From Nocardia bovistercoris (lineage in GTDB: Bacteria; Actinomycetota; Actinomycetes; Mycobacteriales; Mycobacteriaceae): a stretch of DNA of 64,000 nt. The notes under the pieces are model-generated. The model was not told where the DNA came from, did no database searches, and was given only the letters and a program-made list of their open reading frames with translations. The stretch is from assembly GCF_015674855.1 (NCBI RefSeq), contig NZ_JADMLG010000001.1, positions 797,995 through 861,994 on the forward strand. The letters are read 5' to 3'. Position numbers and translations under genes: made by a program. This document shows positions 20,004-28,490 of the stretch, piece by piece (positions within the stretch are counted from its first letter, which is position 1; each line of letters opens with the position of its first letter).

Positions 20004-22568
20004 ATGCCAGCCCCCCTATTCGGGACCAGCACCAGATACCGGCTTGTCCGTATCACCGCCTTGGTGCTGGGCTGCCTGGTGTTCCTGTACGCCTGTGAGC
20101 AAAGTCGCACCTCGATGCTTTCCGATGTCTGGGGCGAACTGCTGCTCGCGGCGGGCCTCGGCATCGCGGGCATCGCGGCGGCCTGGTTCGAGATCACGCT
20201 GAGCAATCGCGCCGAGGAACTGGAGGCCGACGAAGCCGACGAGACCGGCGAGCGCGGCGAATTCCTCCTCGAACACGAGAACCGTACGATCCGGGCCAGA
20301 ATCGCCCCCTCCGGCAACCTGGTCTTCCACGGCCGCGAGGGCTCCGGCGAACACGAGGCACACGAATGGTCGTGGACCTTCCGCCCCGCCACCTTCCCCG
20401 CCATCCGCAGCGCGCTCGGGGGCGGTGCGGGCGAGCTCGTTGAGTTGCTGGAAAGCACAATCCCGCAACTGGATCGCCCGAGCCGTCGCGACCCCGGCGC
20501 CTGGGTCCGCGCACACGGCATCCCCGCGACCTACCGTGAGAAAGGCGACAATCCAAGCCGCTCCACCCGCAAACTCCCCATCCTCAAACGCGGACTGCCG
20601 CGCGAAGTCCAAGCGAGCCGCACCGGCGGAATCCCGATCACGCCGTCCACCCGAGCGGCGGCGGAATCGCCTTCCTCCGGCCCGAACGTCCGCGTCACCT
20701 CGTCCGCGCGGGTCGAGTCCCCCGCGAAACCCGAACGATCCGTATCCGCCGCGACGGGCAGGCGGGCAGCGGCCGAGCGACCGGCAGCGGGTCGACCCGA
20801 ATCTCCCGCGATATCCCGACGTCAGGACACCGCGAGACGACCTGAACCGGGCGCCCGACCCGAGTCCGGCGCGGCGTCCGGCAGGCTCGACGCCGCGACC
20901 GAATCCAGGCGCTCCGCCGCCGGACGGGCGGAGTCTCCGGTCGCCTCCGGGCGGCGTGAGTCGCCCACGGCCTCGGGACGCCAGGAATCCGCCGCGACGG
21001 CAAGGCGGTCGAGGACTTCCGCATCGGCCGGACGACCCGAATCCGCACCCGGGTACCCCGGATCCGCCGCGAAGACCGGGCGGTCCGAATCGCCGTCCAG
21101 GTATGCCGAATCCCCCACAACGGCCGGGCGGTCCGACACGACGGTCGGACGGTCCGAATCGGCCGCGAGATCAAGGCGATCGGAGTCCGCGGGCGGTCGG
21201 ACCGACTCGCCCGTGGCTGCGCGGCCCGGGTCGCACACACAACCGAAGTCGCGGGTCCGCGAGTCCGTGTCGCACGATGTGGACGACTTCGCGGAGGACG
21301 AGGACTACGAGGATCCGCCGTCGTGGCGTGAACGCATGGACCGGGCGCGCGGGCTGCTCGCGCGGGCCATCCCCCAGCGCCACCGCGACGATGCGGACGA
21401 CGACTACGACGACCTCGACGACGAGTACGACGAGGATTTCGACGACGAACTCGATGATGTCGAGGACGACTACGACGATCGCGCGGCCGTCCGGCCGGGC
21501 TCGCGGGACCGCGCACGCGGCGGGAGTCGCCCACCCGCCCGTCCGGCCGACTACGACGACTACCGCGATTTCGACGTCCGCTACGACGACGTCCCGGAAC
21601 GGGGGTCGCGCGGGTCGGGTGCGCGGCGGCGCGGGGACGCGGGCGAGCAGTCCGAGGGCAGGGACCGGCGGGGCGACTCGCCTTCGAGCCGTCGGGGTCG
21701 CGACTCGGACGGATCAGGAGCAGGCCGATCCGCACGAGACATCGGCCGATCCGATGCCCGAGCGACGGGCCGATCCGGCACGCAGGCAAACGGCCGATCC
21801 GGCGGCGATGCCGATCGGTCCGACAGAGCTCGCGCAGGCGCCAACGACACGGGCCGATCCGGCCGGGACGACTCGGCCCGACACACCCCCGAACGCCGAG
21901 ACACCCCGGTCGATCCGCACACCCGACAAGCACGCCGCACCGACCGGCAGGACACCGCAGCCCCTCGATCCCGCCACACCTCCGAACACCCCGACACATC
22001 GATCGATCCGCACACCCGACAGTCACGCCGCACGAGCGGGCACGACCCGGCCGAGCCTCGCACCCGCCACGCCGCCGAACGCCCCGACACCGCCACGCGC
22101 GCCCATCGCCCGGACGCCGAGGCCCACACCCGACGCCCGGAGGCCGAAGCCCGACCGCCGCGCCACACGCCGGACCGCCCCGATGCCGACCGCCGCGCCG
22201 ACACCGGCCCGCGCGCCGCGCAGCCTCGCGACGGACGCGACCGTTCGGGCGGGAACGCCCCGCGACCACGCCCCGGCGACGCGAACCGACGCGACCGAAT
22301 CGGCGCCGAGTACTCCGAATCCGGTCGCCGCCGCCCCATCGACTCGAACGATTTCGACCGATCCGCGCCGCGCGGCGGAAGATCACCCGACGGCCTCGCC
22401 GCCTACGACCCCGCCCCGAACGCTCGCTCACGCTCCAGCACGCCCGACACCCGCGACCGGCACACGCAGGATCGCGTGCGCCGCGACTACGACGACCGGT
22501 ACGCGGACCAGGACGACTACGGCCGCGACAGGTACGACCTGGGGTCGCGTCCACGTCACGGCCGATAG
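20004..22568 (+). CDS. Large disordered polyampholyte membrane protein, unknown
   Basis: I do not recognise this 854-residue protein. It starts with two probable transmembrane helices (about 14-30 and 44-62). A small folded-looking domain follows (about 85-180; ARIAPSGNLVFHGREG, then EWSWTFRPATFPAIRSALGG). Everything after about residue 190 is low complexity: Ser/Gly/Arg/Glu-Ser repeats (SGRRESPTASGRQES type, about 250-410), a strongly acidic Asp/Tyr block (about 425-500), and Arg/Asp/His/Pro-rich units such as DPHTRQARRTDRQD (about 600-760). The ATG at 20004 has CGGGAG upstream and directly precedes the first helix. Other frames are open over the same DNA, but only this one yields helices and a domain. 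It is divergent from smc. Confidence 0.7.
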   Translation: MPAPLFGTSTRYRLVRITALVLGCLVFLYACEQSRTSMLSDVWGELLLAAGLGIAGIAAAWFEITLSNRAEELEADEADETGERGEFLLEHENRTIRARIAPSGNLVFHGREGSGEHEAHEWSWTFRPATFPAIRSALGGGAGELVELLESTIPQLDRPSRRDPGAWVRAHGIPATYREKGDNPSRSTRKLPILKRGLPREVQASRTGGIPITPSTRAAAESPSSGPNVRVTSSARVESPAKPERSVSAATGRRAAAERPAAGRPESPAISRRQDTARRPEPGARPESGAASGRLDAATESRRSAAGRAESPVASGRRESPTASGRQESAATARRSRTSASAGRPESAPGYPGSAAKTGRSESPSRYAESPTTAGRSDTTVGRSESAARSRRSESAGGRTDSPVAARPGSHTQPKSRVRESVSHDVDDFAEDEDYEDPPSWRERMDRARGLLARAIPQRHRDDADDDYDDLDDEYDEDFDDELDDVEDDYDDRAAVRPGSRDRARGGSRPPARPADYDDYRDFDVRYDDVPERGSRGSGARRRGDAGEQSEGRDRRGDSPSSRRGRDSDGSGAGRSARDIGRSDARATGRSGTQANGRSGGDADRSDRARAGANDTGRSGRDDSARHTPERRDTPVDPHTRQARRTDRQDTAAPRSRHTSEHPDTSIDPHTRQSRRTSGHDPAEPRTRHAAERPDTATRAHRPDAEAHTRRPEAEARPPRHTPDRPDADRRADTGPRAAQPRDGRDRSGGNAPRPRPGDANRRDRIGAEYSESGRRRPIDSNDFDRSAPRGGRSPDGLAAYDPAPNARSRSSTPDTRDRHTQDRVRRDYDDRYADQDDYGRDRYDLGSRPRHGR

Positions 22569-22979
22569 TCGAAGCATAAGGTTCGGCCACGGCCGCAACC
22601 GGCGTGTCGGATCCGATTCAGGCCCGGCCTCGAGGTTGATCTCAGGCCATCCCCTCGGAAGGTGCCCATCCGACTTCGGTCGAGACGCCGAGACCGGCCA
22701 CGACCGGAGTCCAGCCCCGACATCGAGCCGGATGGCGACCTCGGCTTCGGTGAAGACGCCGAATTCCGGCCACGACCGGAGCAGGCCCAACATCCGGGCG
22801 ATCTCGGTCGGTCACAGGTCGACTCGGATCGGATTCCGTCCCGACATCGGTCGAGTGGTGAGCCTCGGCCTCGCGCAGGGTGTCAGGCCCGCGTCCGTCG
22901 GTGTTCGGGCCGATGGCCGGTCGCCCCGGCCTCGGTCGGTCGTCGGCTCGGTGCCCGTCGGCCGAGGTCTCAGGTCGAT
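22569..22979. other. Intergenic region with a 72 bp imperfect duplication
   Basis: 411 bp between convergent genes. CTTCGGT...GACGCCGA...CCACGACCGGAG occurs twice with a 72 bp period (starts 22673 and 22745; the shared CCACGACCGGAG is at 22698 and 22770). No credible gene or clear terminator hairpin was found. Confidence 0.5.
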
Positions 22980-23411
22980 TCACACGCGGCGGCGACCGCA
23001 GCCGAGTCCGGATTCGAATCCGGTGACCATGCGGAAGGCCAGGACCGCGCCCCAGGGGCCGATCACCCAGACCGGCCAGAAGTAGGTGAATTCGCCGACG
23101 CCGAGGGAGATGGCGGCCCAGATCACCAGGACGAGCAGGCTCACGCCGAACCAAGTGGTGGCTTCTATGCGCTGCCACAGCGGCACCCGGCGGGGGCGGG
23201 TGGCGTGTTCGGTGAGTGCGGGCTTCGACAGGGCGGGCAGGTCGCCGAGTACCAGGTGTAGGTCGTCGCGGGTGGCGGCGCCGTAGACGGCGGCGACGCG
23301 CTGGTCGTATTCGGTGAGGTCGATCCGGCCTTCGGCCAGATGTCGGGCGAGCAGGCGCACCACGGCGTCGCGTTCGGCGTCCGAGGCGCGAGTTCCGGTC
23401 GCGATGTCCAT
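22980..23411 (-). CDS. DUF1707 / 2TM-domain membrane protein
   Basis: The 143-residue protein has an N-terminal DUF1707 domain (about 5-57): RASDAERDAVVRLLARHLAEGRIDLTEYDQRVAAVYGA, a short helical domain found in many actinobacterial membrane proteins. Next is a linker, then two hydrophobic segments (TTWFGVSLLVLVIWAAISLGV, about 87-107, and FWPVWVIGPWGAVLAF, about 112-127), and a basic tail. Function is unknown; such proteins are often linked to envelope stress or stand next to regulators. It is divergent from the mycothiol dehydrogenase gene, and the 163 bp between them holds an inverted repeat. Confidence 0.85.
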   Translation of the reverse strand: MDIATGTRASDAERDAVVRLLARHLAEGRIDLTEYDQRVAAVYGAATRDDLHLVLGDLPALSKPALTEHATRPRRVPLWQRIEATTWFGVSLLVLVIWAAISLGVGEFTYFWPVWVIGPWGAVLAFRMVTGFESGLGCGRRRV

Positions 23412-23428
23412 ATCCGAATCCTTCGTCC

Positions 23429-23485
23429 TTGATGTTCCACATTGGAATGTAGATCAAGCATGAAACCTCCTATGTGGAATGTCAA
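23429..23485. promoter_or_regulatory. Inverted repeat between DUF1707 and mscR genes
   Basis: TTGATGTTCCACAT (23429-23442) and ATGTGGAATGTCAA (23472-23485) are inverted copies matching at 12 of 14 positions, 29 bp apart. The left arm contains the palindrome TTCCA-CAT-TGGAA. The region is AT-rich for this genome and sits between divergent genes, so an operator is plausible. No regulator is identified. Confidence 0.45.
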
Positions 23486-23574
23486 GTGTCACCGTGGGCG
23501 CGCCGTGGCGTCGCGCGCCGCCGCACGGCAGGATGAGCCGTACCGCAGTGGCCAGATCCTCGAGGAGGTACTTC

Positions 23575-24660
23575 GTGTCGGAAACCGTGCGTGGCGTCGT
23601 CGCCCGCGCCAAGGGCGCCCCGGTCGAAATCGTGGACATCGTCATCCCCGATCCGGGTCCGCACGACGTGGTGGTGCGGGTGCAGGCGTGCGGCGTCTGC
23701 CACACCGACCTGCATTACCGCGAAGGCGGAATCAACGACGAATTCCCGTTCCTGCTCGGACACGAGGCGGCGGGCGTCGTGGAAACCGTCGGCGCGCAGG
23801 TCACCCATGTCGCCGCGGGCGATTTCGTGGTGCTGAACTGGCGGGCGACCTGCGGACAGTGCCGCGCGTGCAAACGCGGACGGCCCTGGTACTGCTTCGA
23901 CAGCGGCAACGCGAGCAAGCCCATGACGCTGGCCGACGGCACCGAACTGAGCCCGGCGCTCGGCATCGGCGCCTTCGCCGACAAGACCCTCGTGCACGAA
24001 AGGCAGTGCACCAAAGTCGATCCCGACGCCGATCCGGCGGTCGCCGGACTACTCGGCTGCGGTGTCATGGCGGGCATCGGCGCCGCGATGAACACCGGCA
24101 ATGTCTCGCGCGGCGACTCCGTCGCGGTCATCGGCTGCGGCGGCGTCGGTGACGCCGCCATCGCGGGCGCGCGGCTCGCGGGCGCGCGCACCATCATCGC
24201 CGTCGACCGCGATCCGGCGAAGCTGGAGTGGGCGCGCGAATTCGGCGCGACCCACACCGTCGACGCGAGCACCGAGGACGTGGTCGAACGCGTCAAGGAA
24301 CTCACCGACGAGGTCGGCGCCGACGTGGTCATCGAAGCCGTCGGCCGCCCCGAGACCTGGAAGCAGGCGTTCTACGCCCGCGACCTGGCGGGCACCGTGG
24401 TCCTGGTCGGCGTCCCCACCCCCGACATGACCCTCGACATGCCGCTGATCGACCTGTTCTCACACGGCGGCGCGCTGAAATCGTCCTGGTACGGCGACTG
24501 TCTGCCGGAACGCGACTTCCCGATGCTGATCGAGCTGTACCGCCAGGGCCGCCTGCCGCTGGAGAAGTTCGTCACCGAACGCATCGGCCTCGACGACGTC
24601 GAAGCCGCCTTCCACGCCATGCACGCGGGCAAGGTGCTGCGCTCGGTGGTGGTCCTGTGA
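23575..24660 (+). CDS. mscR: S-(hydroxymethyl)mycothiol dehydrogenase
   Basis: A zinc- and NAD-dependent medium-chain dehydrogenase that oxidises the formaldehyde adduct of mycothiol (MscR also acts as S-nitrosomycothiol reductase). The 361 residues fit the family exactly. Catalytic zinc ligands are in [10 protein letters not shown] (about 38-47) and LGHEAAG (about 64-70); the structural zinc cluster is [15 protein letters not shown] (about 93-107). The Rossmann motif is [12 protein letters not shown], followed by [17 protein letters not shown]. The GTG at 23575 has GAGGAGG 7 bp upstream and gives the family N-terminus [10 protein letters not shown]. It overlaps the downstream MBL gene as GTGA, so the two are translationally coupled. 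Confidence 0.93.
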   Translation: MSETVRGVVARAKGAPVEIVDIVIPDPGPHDVVVRVQACGVCHTDLHYREGGINDEFPFLLGHEAAGVVETVGAQVTHVAAGDFVVLNWRATCGQCRACKRGRPWYCFDSGNASKPMTLADGTELSPALGIGAFADKTLVHERQCTKVDPDADPAVAGLLGCGVMAGIGAAMNTGNVSRGDSVAVIGCGGVGDAAIAGARLAGARTIIAVDRDPAKLEWAREFGATHTVDASTEDVVERVKELTDEVGADVVIEAVGRPETWKQAFYARDLAGTVVLVGVPTPDMTLDMPLIDLFSHGGALKSSWYGDCLPERDFPMLIELYRQGRLPLEKFVTERIGLDDVEAAFHAMHAGKVLRSVVVL

Positions 24661-25283
24661 CCGCGCGCGTGGACCGGGTCGTCACCTCGGGCACCTTCTC
24701 CCTCGACGGCGGCACCTGGGACGTCGACAACAACGTGTGGCTGATCGGCGACGACCGCCAGGTGCTCGTGATCGACGCCGCCCACGACGCCGACGCGATC
24801 GCGGCGGCGGTCGGCGACCGCGAGGTGGTCGCGGTGCTGTGCACACACGGCCACAACGACCACGTCACCGTCGCGCCCGCACTGAGCGACCGATTCGACG
24901 CGCCCATCCTGCTGCACCCCGGCGACGAACCGCTGTGGCGCATGACCCACCCGGACGTCGACTACCGTTCGCTGGCCGACACCGAGCGGATCACCGTGGC
25001 CGGCACGGATATCGACGTGTTGCACACGCCGGGGCATTCCCCCGGCTCGGTCAGCCTGTACGTGCCCGAACTATCGGCCCTGTGGACCGGCGACACGCTG
25101 TTCCAGGGCGGACCGGGCGCGACCGGGCGGTCCTACTCCGATTTCGACACCATCATCGATTCCATCCGCGACCGCCTGCTCACCCTGCCCGAGGACACCG
25201 CGGTGCACACCGGTCACGGCGACGGCACCACCATCGGCGCGGAGCGGCCCGCGTTGGCGGACTGGATCGCGCGCGGGCACTGA
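24657..25283 (+). CDS. MBL-fold metallohydrolase, partner of mycothiol dehydrogenase
   Basis: A 208-residue metallo-beta-lactamase-fold hydrolase with the metal motif CTHGHNDH (about 59-66), [11 protein letters not shown] (about 125-135), the Asp ligand in [11 protein letters not shown] (about 142-152), and the final His in HTGHGDGT (about 183-190). The layout is like glyoxalase II. The GTG overlaps the mscR stop (GTGA). The same pair occurs in mycobacteria (from memory Rv2259 and Rv2260), where the hydrolase is thought to release formate from the mycothiol thioester. That role is inferred from context. A strong hairpin follows the stop. Confidence 0.9.
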   Translation: MTARVDRVVTSGTFSLDGGTWDVDNNVWLIGDDRQVLVIDAAHDADAIAAAVGDREVVAVLCTHGHNDHVTVAPALSDRFDAPILLHPGDEPLWRMTHPDVDYRSLADTERITVAGTDIDVLHTPGHSPGSVSLYVPELSALWTGDTLFQGGPGATGRSYSDFDTIIDSIRDRLLTLPEDTAVHTGHGDGTTIGAERPALADWIARGH

Positions 25284-25292
25284 CCCGACGAT

Positions 25293-25323
25293 GCGGCCCG
25301 GTCGAATCCTCGCACCGGGCCGC
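25293..25323. terminator. Bidirectional hairpin between MBL and DUF350 genes
   Basis: GCGGCCCGGT (25293-25302) and ACCGGGCCGC (25314-25323) form a perfect 10 bp stem with an 11-base loop, between convergent stops at 25283 and 25345. No U-tract. It could serve both transcripts. Confidence 0.6.
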
Positions 25324-25344
25324 GCACGTTCAAGCCGCGCACAT

Positions 25345-25794
25345 TCAAAGAATGGCGAAGGCGACGACCAGACCGAGCCCGAAGTGCGCGGCGGCGACCA
25401 CGAGCACCTCGGTGGTGTAGGTGTCGGCGTGCAGCGCGGCCCCGATATCGATGCCGAGCGCCCGCTCCAGGATGCGCACCGAGATCACCTGGGCGATGAT
25501 GCCGACCAGACCGTAGATCAGGGCGGCGATGAGACCCTCCGACAGCTTGCCCGCCGAGGAGTAGATCGCGAGCACCACGATGAACGCCATGCTGACGATG
25601 CCCGCCGCGGTCACGATGATGGCGTTGGGTTTGCCCTCGCTCACCATCCCGCGCAGATGTCCGGGGGTGGTCAGGTCGATGGCGTAGAAGCCGATCAACA
25701 TGAGCACCAGGCCGATCACGGCGTAGAGCAGGATCGCGCCGACTCCTTCGCCGAGTGAACTCCAGTACCCCGATTCGAGGGCGACTGCGGTCAT
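25345..25794 (-). CDS. DUF350-family membrane protein (YjfL-like)
   Basis: A 149-residue membrane protein with four predicted helices, roughly 20-40 (AILLYAVIGLVLMLIGFYAI), 58-78 (IIVTAAGIVSMAFIVVLAIY), 86-106 (LIAALIYGLVGIIAQVISVR) and 128-148 (TEVLVVAAAHFGLGLVVAFAIL). This matches the DUF350 family, whose E. coli member is YjfL; biochemical function is unknown. It is the last gene of a three-gene minus-strand module after the ATP-grasp gene (46 bp gap), with GGAAAGG 7 bp before its ATG. The same trio of families occurs in E. coli yjfL-yjfM-yjfC. Confidence 0.88.
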   Translation of the reverse strand: MTAVALESGYWSSLGEGVGAILLYAVIGLVLMLIGFYAIDLTTPGHLRGMVSEGKPNAIIVTAAGIVSMAFIVVLAIYSSAGKLSEGLIAALIYGLVGIIAQVISVRILERALGIDIGAALHADTYTTEVLVVAAAHFGLGLVVAFAIL

Positions 25795-25840
25795 CGATGG
25801 TCCTTTCCTGACATGCGAGGTCCGTTCGGTGATTTCCGAA

Positions 25841-27019
25841 TCAGTGCGAGGCCGGGTCGGCGGGAATGCGGTGCGGGACGAAGGCCGAACTGTCGTCGGT
25901 GATCAGGCCCGCGGTTTCTCTGATCCCGAGCCCCGCCGAGGTATCGCCGACGATCCACGCGCCGAGCACCGGGCGCATATCGTCGAATTCCGGCAGCGGG
26001 TCGAGCAATTGGTAGACGAAACCCTCTTCGCCGTACACCCCGCCGGTCGCGGTTTCCATGCCCGCGCCGACGATGGTCATATTCGCGCCTTCGCGGCCGA
26101 GTTTCGGCTTGCGGATGTACTCGGTGAGTTCGTGCGGGTCGTCGAGGTAGGCGGGCAGCAGATTCGGGTGTCCCGGATACATTTCCCACAGCACCGCAAG
26201 AATCGCCTTGTTGCTCAACAGCGTCTTCCACAGCGGCTCCACCCACATGGTGCCGGGCAAGCTGCTCACCACCCGCTTGCCGAACTCGTCGTCGAGCACC
26301 CATTCCCACGGGTAGAGCTTGAAAGCGGCGTCGATCGGCGCCTCGGCGAGGTCGACGAATCGTTCCAGCGTCGAATCGAATCCGATTTCCTCGATGGGCA
26401 GCGCGATGGTGTCGAAACCCGCCTCGGCCGCGGTTTCCTGCATATAGGCGGTGGTGACATTGTCCTCACCGGTGGCGTCCGCGCCGGACCAGCTGAAATG
26501 CAGTTGCGGCGCGGGCAGCAGATCGCGCAGGTCGCCCCAGCGCTCGACCAGTTTCTCGTGCAGCGAATTCCACTGGTCGTCGTCGGGATACAGCGCGGTC
26601 AGCCAATGCCATTGCACGATGGCCGCTTCCAGCAGCGAGGTCGGGGTGTCGGCGTTGTATTCCAGCAGTTTCGCCGGGCGGCGGGCGTCGTAGCGCAGGT
26701 CGAAACGGCCGTAGACGTGTGGATCGGAGCGCCGCCAGGATTCCGCGATCGGCTCCCAACTCCATTCCGGCAGGCCGAAATCCCGGAACCGCCCGGTGAG
26801 CACGACGTGTTCGACGGCGTGCAGGCACATGGAATGCAGGAGTTCGACATCGGCCTCCAACGCGAGGATCTCCGCCATGTCGAATTCGTAGTGCACCGAC
26901 TCGTCCCAGTACGGCCGCGGCTGACCGCTCGCATCCCGGCCCGGCGCGCCGTAGACCAACCCCTGGCCTTCGACGATCTGCTGCCAATCCGCCCTCGGTG
27001 TGCCGCGCACACGCCGCAT
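25841..27019 (-). CDS. Glutathionylspermidine synthase-like ATP-grasp protein
   Basis: The 392-residue protein belongs to the GSP_synth (preATP-grasp/ATP-grasp) family of E. coli YjfC and YgiC. It has WDESVHYEFDMAEI (about 39-52), DLRYDARRPAKLLEYNADTP (about 106-125), WEWVLDDEFGKR and MWVEPLWKTLLSNKAIL (about 262-278), and RKPKLGREGANMTIV, a lysine/glycine-rich ATP-grasp loop. The end has AWIVGDTSAGLGIRET. Family members form an amide bond using ATP. Only the C-terminal half of true glutathionylspermidine synthetase is represented, and actinobacteria lack glutathione, so the substrate is unknown. Its ATG overlaps the upstream stop (TAATG), showing coupling. Confidence 0.88.
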   Translation of the reverse strand: MRRVRGTPRADWQQIVEGQGLVYGAPGRDASGQPRPYWDESVHYEFDMAEILALEADVELLHSMCLHAVEHVVLTGRFRDFGLPEWSWEPIAESWRRSDPHVYGRFDLRYDARRPAKLLEYNADTPTSLLEAAIVQWHWLTALYPDDDQWNSLHEKLVERWGDLRDLLPAPQLHFSWSGADATGEDNVTTAYMQETAAEAGFDTIALPIEEIGFDSTLERFVDLAEAPIDAAFKLYPWEWVLDDEFGKRVVSSLPGTMWVEPLWKTLLSNKAILAVLWEMYPGHPNLLPAYLDDPHELTEYIRKPKLGREGANMTIVGAGMETATGGVYGEEGFVYQLLDPLPEFDDMRPVLGAWIVGDTSAGLGIRETAGLITDDSSAFVPHRIPADPASH

Positions 27020-27981
27020 TACGAACCGCTCCCGGTGCTCTTGCTGCCGAGTCCGCCGCGCTGGACGGTGGTTCCCGACTTGGTCTTGATCTCCGCGCCT
27101 TTGGGCCGGACCGTGGTCCCGCCGGTGGGTGGCTTGCCGATGGTCGAACTGCCGCCGTAGTAGTAGCGATACTGCGGCCACGCGCCGAGCACGACGATGC
27201 CCGCGCCGGAACTGTCGTTGACGAATCCGCTCTGCCCGGGTTGGCAGTACTTGTCGTCGACCACGACTTCCTGGCCGTTCTCGTTGATCTGCACGCAGGA
27301 CGCCGTGACCCGGTCGGGTGCGGTCAACGCGCGGTAGGCGAGGTAGCCGCCGCCGACGAGTCCGGCGACGCCGACCACCGCGACACCGCCGATGAGCACC
27401 CGGTTGCGGGTGCGGCGTTTCGCGTCGGCCGCCGCGGTCGCCGCGCGGTGCGCCTGTTCGGCATTGCGACGCGCCTTGTCCCGCGCCCTCGCCTCGGCCA
27501 CGGTCGGCGGACGCGGCTGGGTGACACCGGGTTCCTGACGCTCGATGCTGCCCTGACGCTGCCCGCCCACCTGCTCTCCGGGCGGCTGCCAAGCGGGAGG
27601 TTGTCCCGGTCCGCCCGACGGCGGAAAGCCAGGCGGAGAACCCTGACCTGGCGGCGGCACGGAACCGGACGGAGAACCCTGCCAAGGCGACGGCGCGGAA
27701 CCGGACGGAGATCCCTGGCCAGGCGGCGGCGCGGCGCCGAACTGCGAACCCTGGAACTGCGGCGGGACACCTCCGGGCGCCGAACCCTGACCTGGCGGCG
27801 GCACCGCGCCGAACGACGACCCCTGGCCCGGCGGCGGCACGGGACCGGGCGGAATACCCTGCCCCGGCGCCGAGCCTGGAGCGTCCTGTTCGGGACGATC
27901 GGCGCCACCGCGCGCCGGATCGCCGCCTCGACCAGCCTGCTCCTCGCGACCGGAACCGTCCGCCGAATCCCCCGTACTCAC
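27019..27981 (-). CDS. Membrane protein with Gln/Pro/Gly repeats and DUF1190-like C-terminus
   Basis: A 320-residue protein. Residues about 35-135 are low-complexity repeats of roughly 12 residues (PPPGQGSSFGAV, PPPGQGSAPGGV and so on). A basic stretch rich in Ala and Arg precedes one transmembrane helix (VLIGGVAVVGVAGLVGGGYLAY, about 199-220). The exported end has two cysteines (SCVQINENGQ and DKYCQPGQSGF), then WPQYRYYYGGSSTIGKPPTGG, resembling the Tyr-rich end of DUF1190 (YgiB/YjfM) proteins. That assignment is mine and tentative. The GTG at 27981 has GGGGGG upstream. The stop overlaps the ATP-grasp ATG, and acyP ends 28 bp before the start. Confidence 0.75.
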   Translation of the reverse strand: MSTGDSADGSGREEQAGRGGDPARGGADRPEQDAPGSAPGQGIPPGPVPPPGQGSSFGAVPPPGQGSAPGGVPPQFQGSQFGAAPPPGQGSPSGSAPSPWQGSPSGSVPPPGQGSPPGFPPSGGPGQPPAWQPPGEQVGGQRQGSIERQEPGVTQPRPPTVAEARARDKARRNAEQAHRAATAAADAKRRTRNRVLIGGVAVVGVAGLVGGGYLAYRALTAPDRVTASCVQINENGQEVVVDDKYCQPGQSGFVNDSSGAGIVVLGAWPQYRYYYGGSSTIGKPPTGGTTVRPKGAEIKTKSGTTVQRGGLGSKSTGSGS

Positions 27982-28009
27982 AGCACCCCCCGCTGCACCG
28001 TCGAATCCA

Positions 28010-28318
28010 CTAGCGCTCCTCGAATCCGGACATATCACCCCGCGCGGGCTCCCAGCTTTCCACAACAAGGGTCACCCGACCAGCCGTATCACCCGACCGC
28101 AAGACCTCGAGCAACCGCACGCAGTCCGCGCGGCGGCCTTCGGCGACCACGTGGACGCGGCCGTCGGGCGCGTTCCTGGCATATCCGGCGAGTCCGAGTT
28201 CCAGCGCGCGCGAGCGGGTCCACCAGCGGAATCCGACGCCCTGCACGAGGCCGTGCACCCAGGCGCTCAGCCGCGCGTCGCCGCCGTCCTCGGGACGGGG
28301 GCCAGGTAAGTCACCCAT
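28010..28318 (-). CDS. acyP: Acylphosphatase
   Basis: A small cytosolic enzyme that hydrolyses the carboxyl-phosphate bond of acylphosphates. The 102 residues contain the signature WVHGLVQGVGFRWWT (about 21-35), with the catalytic Arg in GFRWW, and GLAGYARNAPDGRVHVVAEG (about 44-63), with the catalytic Asn. The C-terminus, DMSGFEER, replaces the usual Gly-Phe end. The ATG at 28318 is preferred because the upstream residues are non-conserved. In M. tuberculosis acyP directly precedes smc; here a block of about 8 kb lies between them, so it may now be cotranscribed with the DUF1190-like module. Confidence 0.93.
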   Translation of the reverse strand: MGDLPGPRPEDGGDARLSAWVHGLVQGVGFRWWTRSRALELGLAGYARNAPDGRVHVVAEGRRADCVRLLEVLRSGDTAGRVTLVVESWEPARGDMSGFEER

Positions 28319-28490
28319 GCGCAGACGATAACGGGTGTGATGCGGTAGTCCCACCCCACGGTCACGCCGCGCTGCGCGACGCACCCCGGACGGGTCGATC
28401 CCGCCGGGCGACCACGGCCGTCGTCACCGAAGACAGCCCCGACCGCCGAGCGCGAAACCCACTCAGGACAGCGGAAATACGAAGAACAGC

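Noticed and set aside
20425..23085. Very long alternative frames over the 854-residue protein (886 codons on the plus strand, 631 on the minus strand).
   Set aside because: Their translations are Arg/Pro/Thr-rich with no domain, helix or sensible start context. They arise because high GC suppresses stop codons in all frames.
25841..27019. The ATP-grasp protein as a genuine glutathionylspermidine synthetase.
   Set aside because: The amidase half is absent and this lineage uses mycothiol rather than glutathione, so only the family name is kept.
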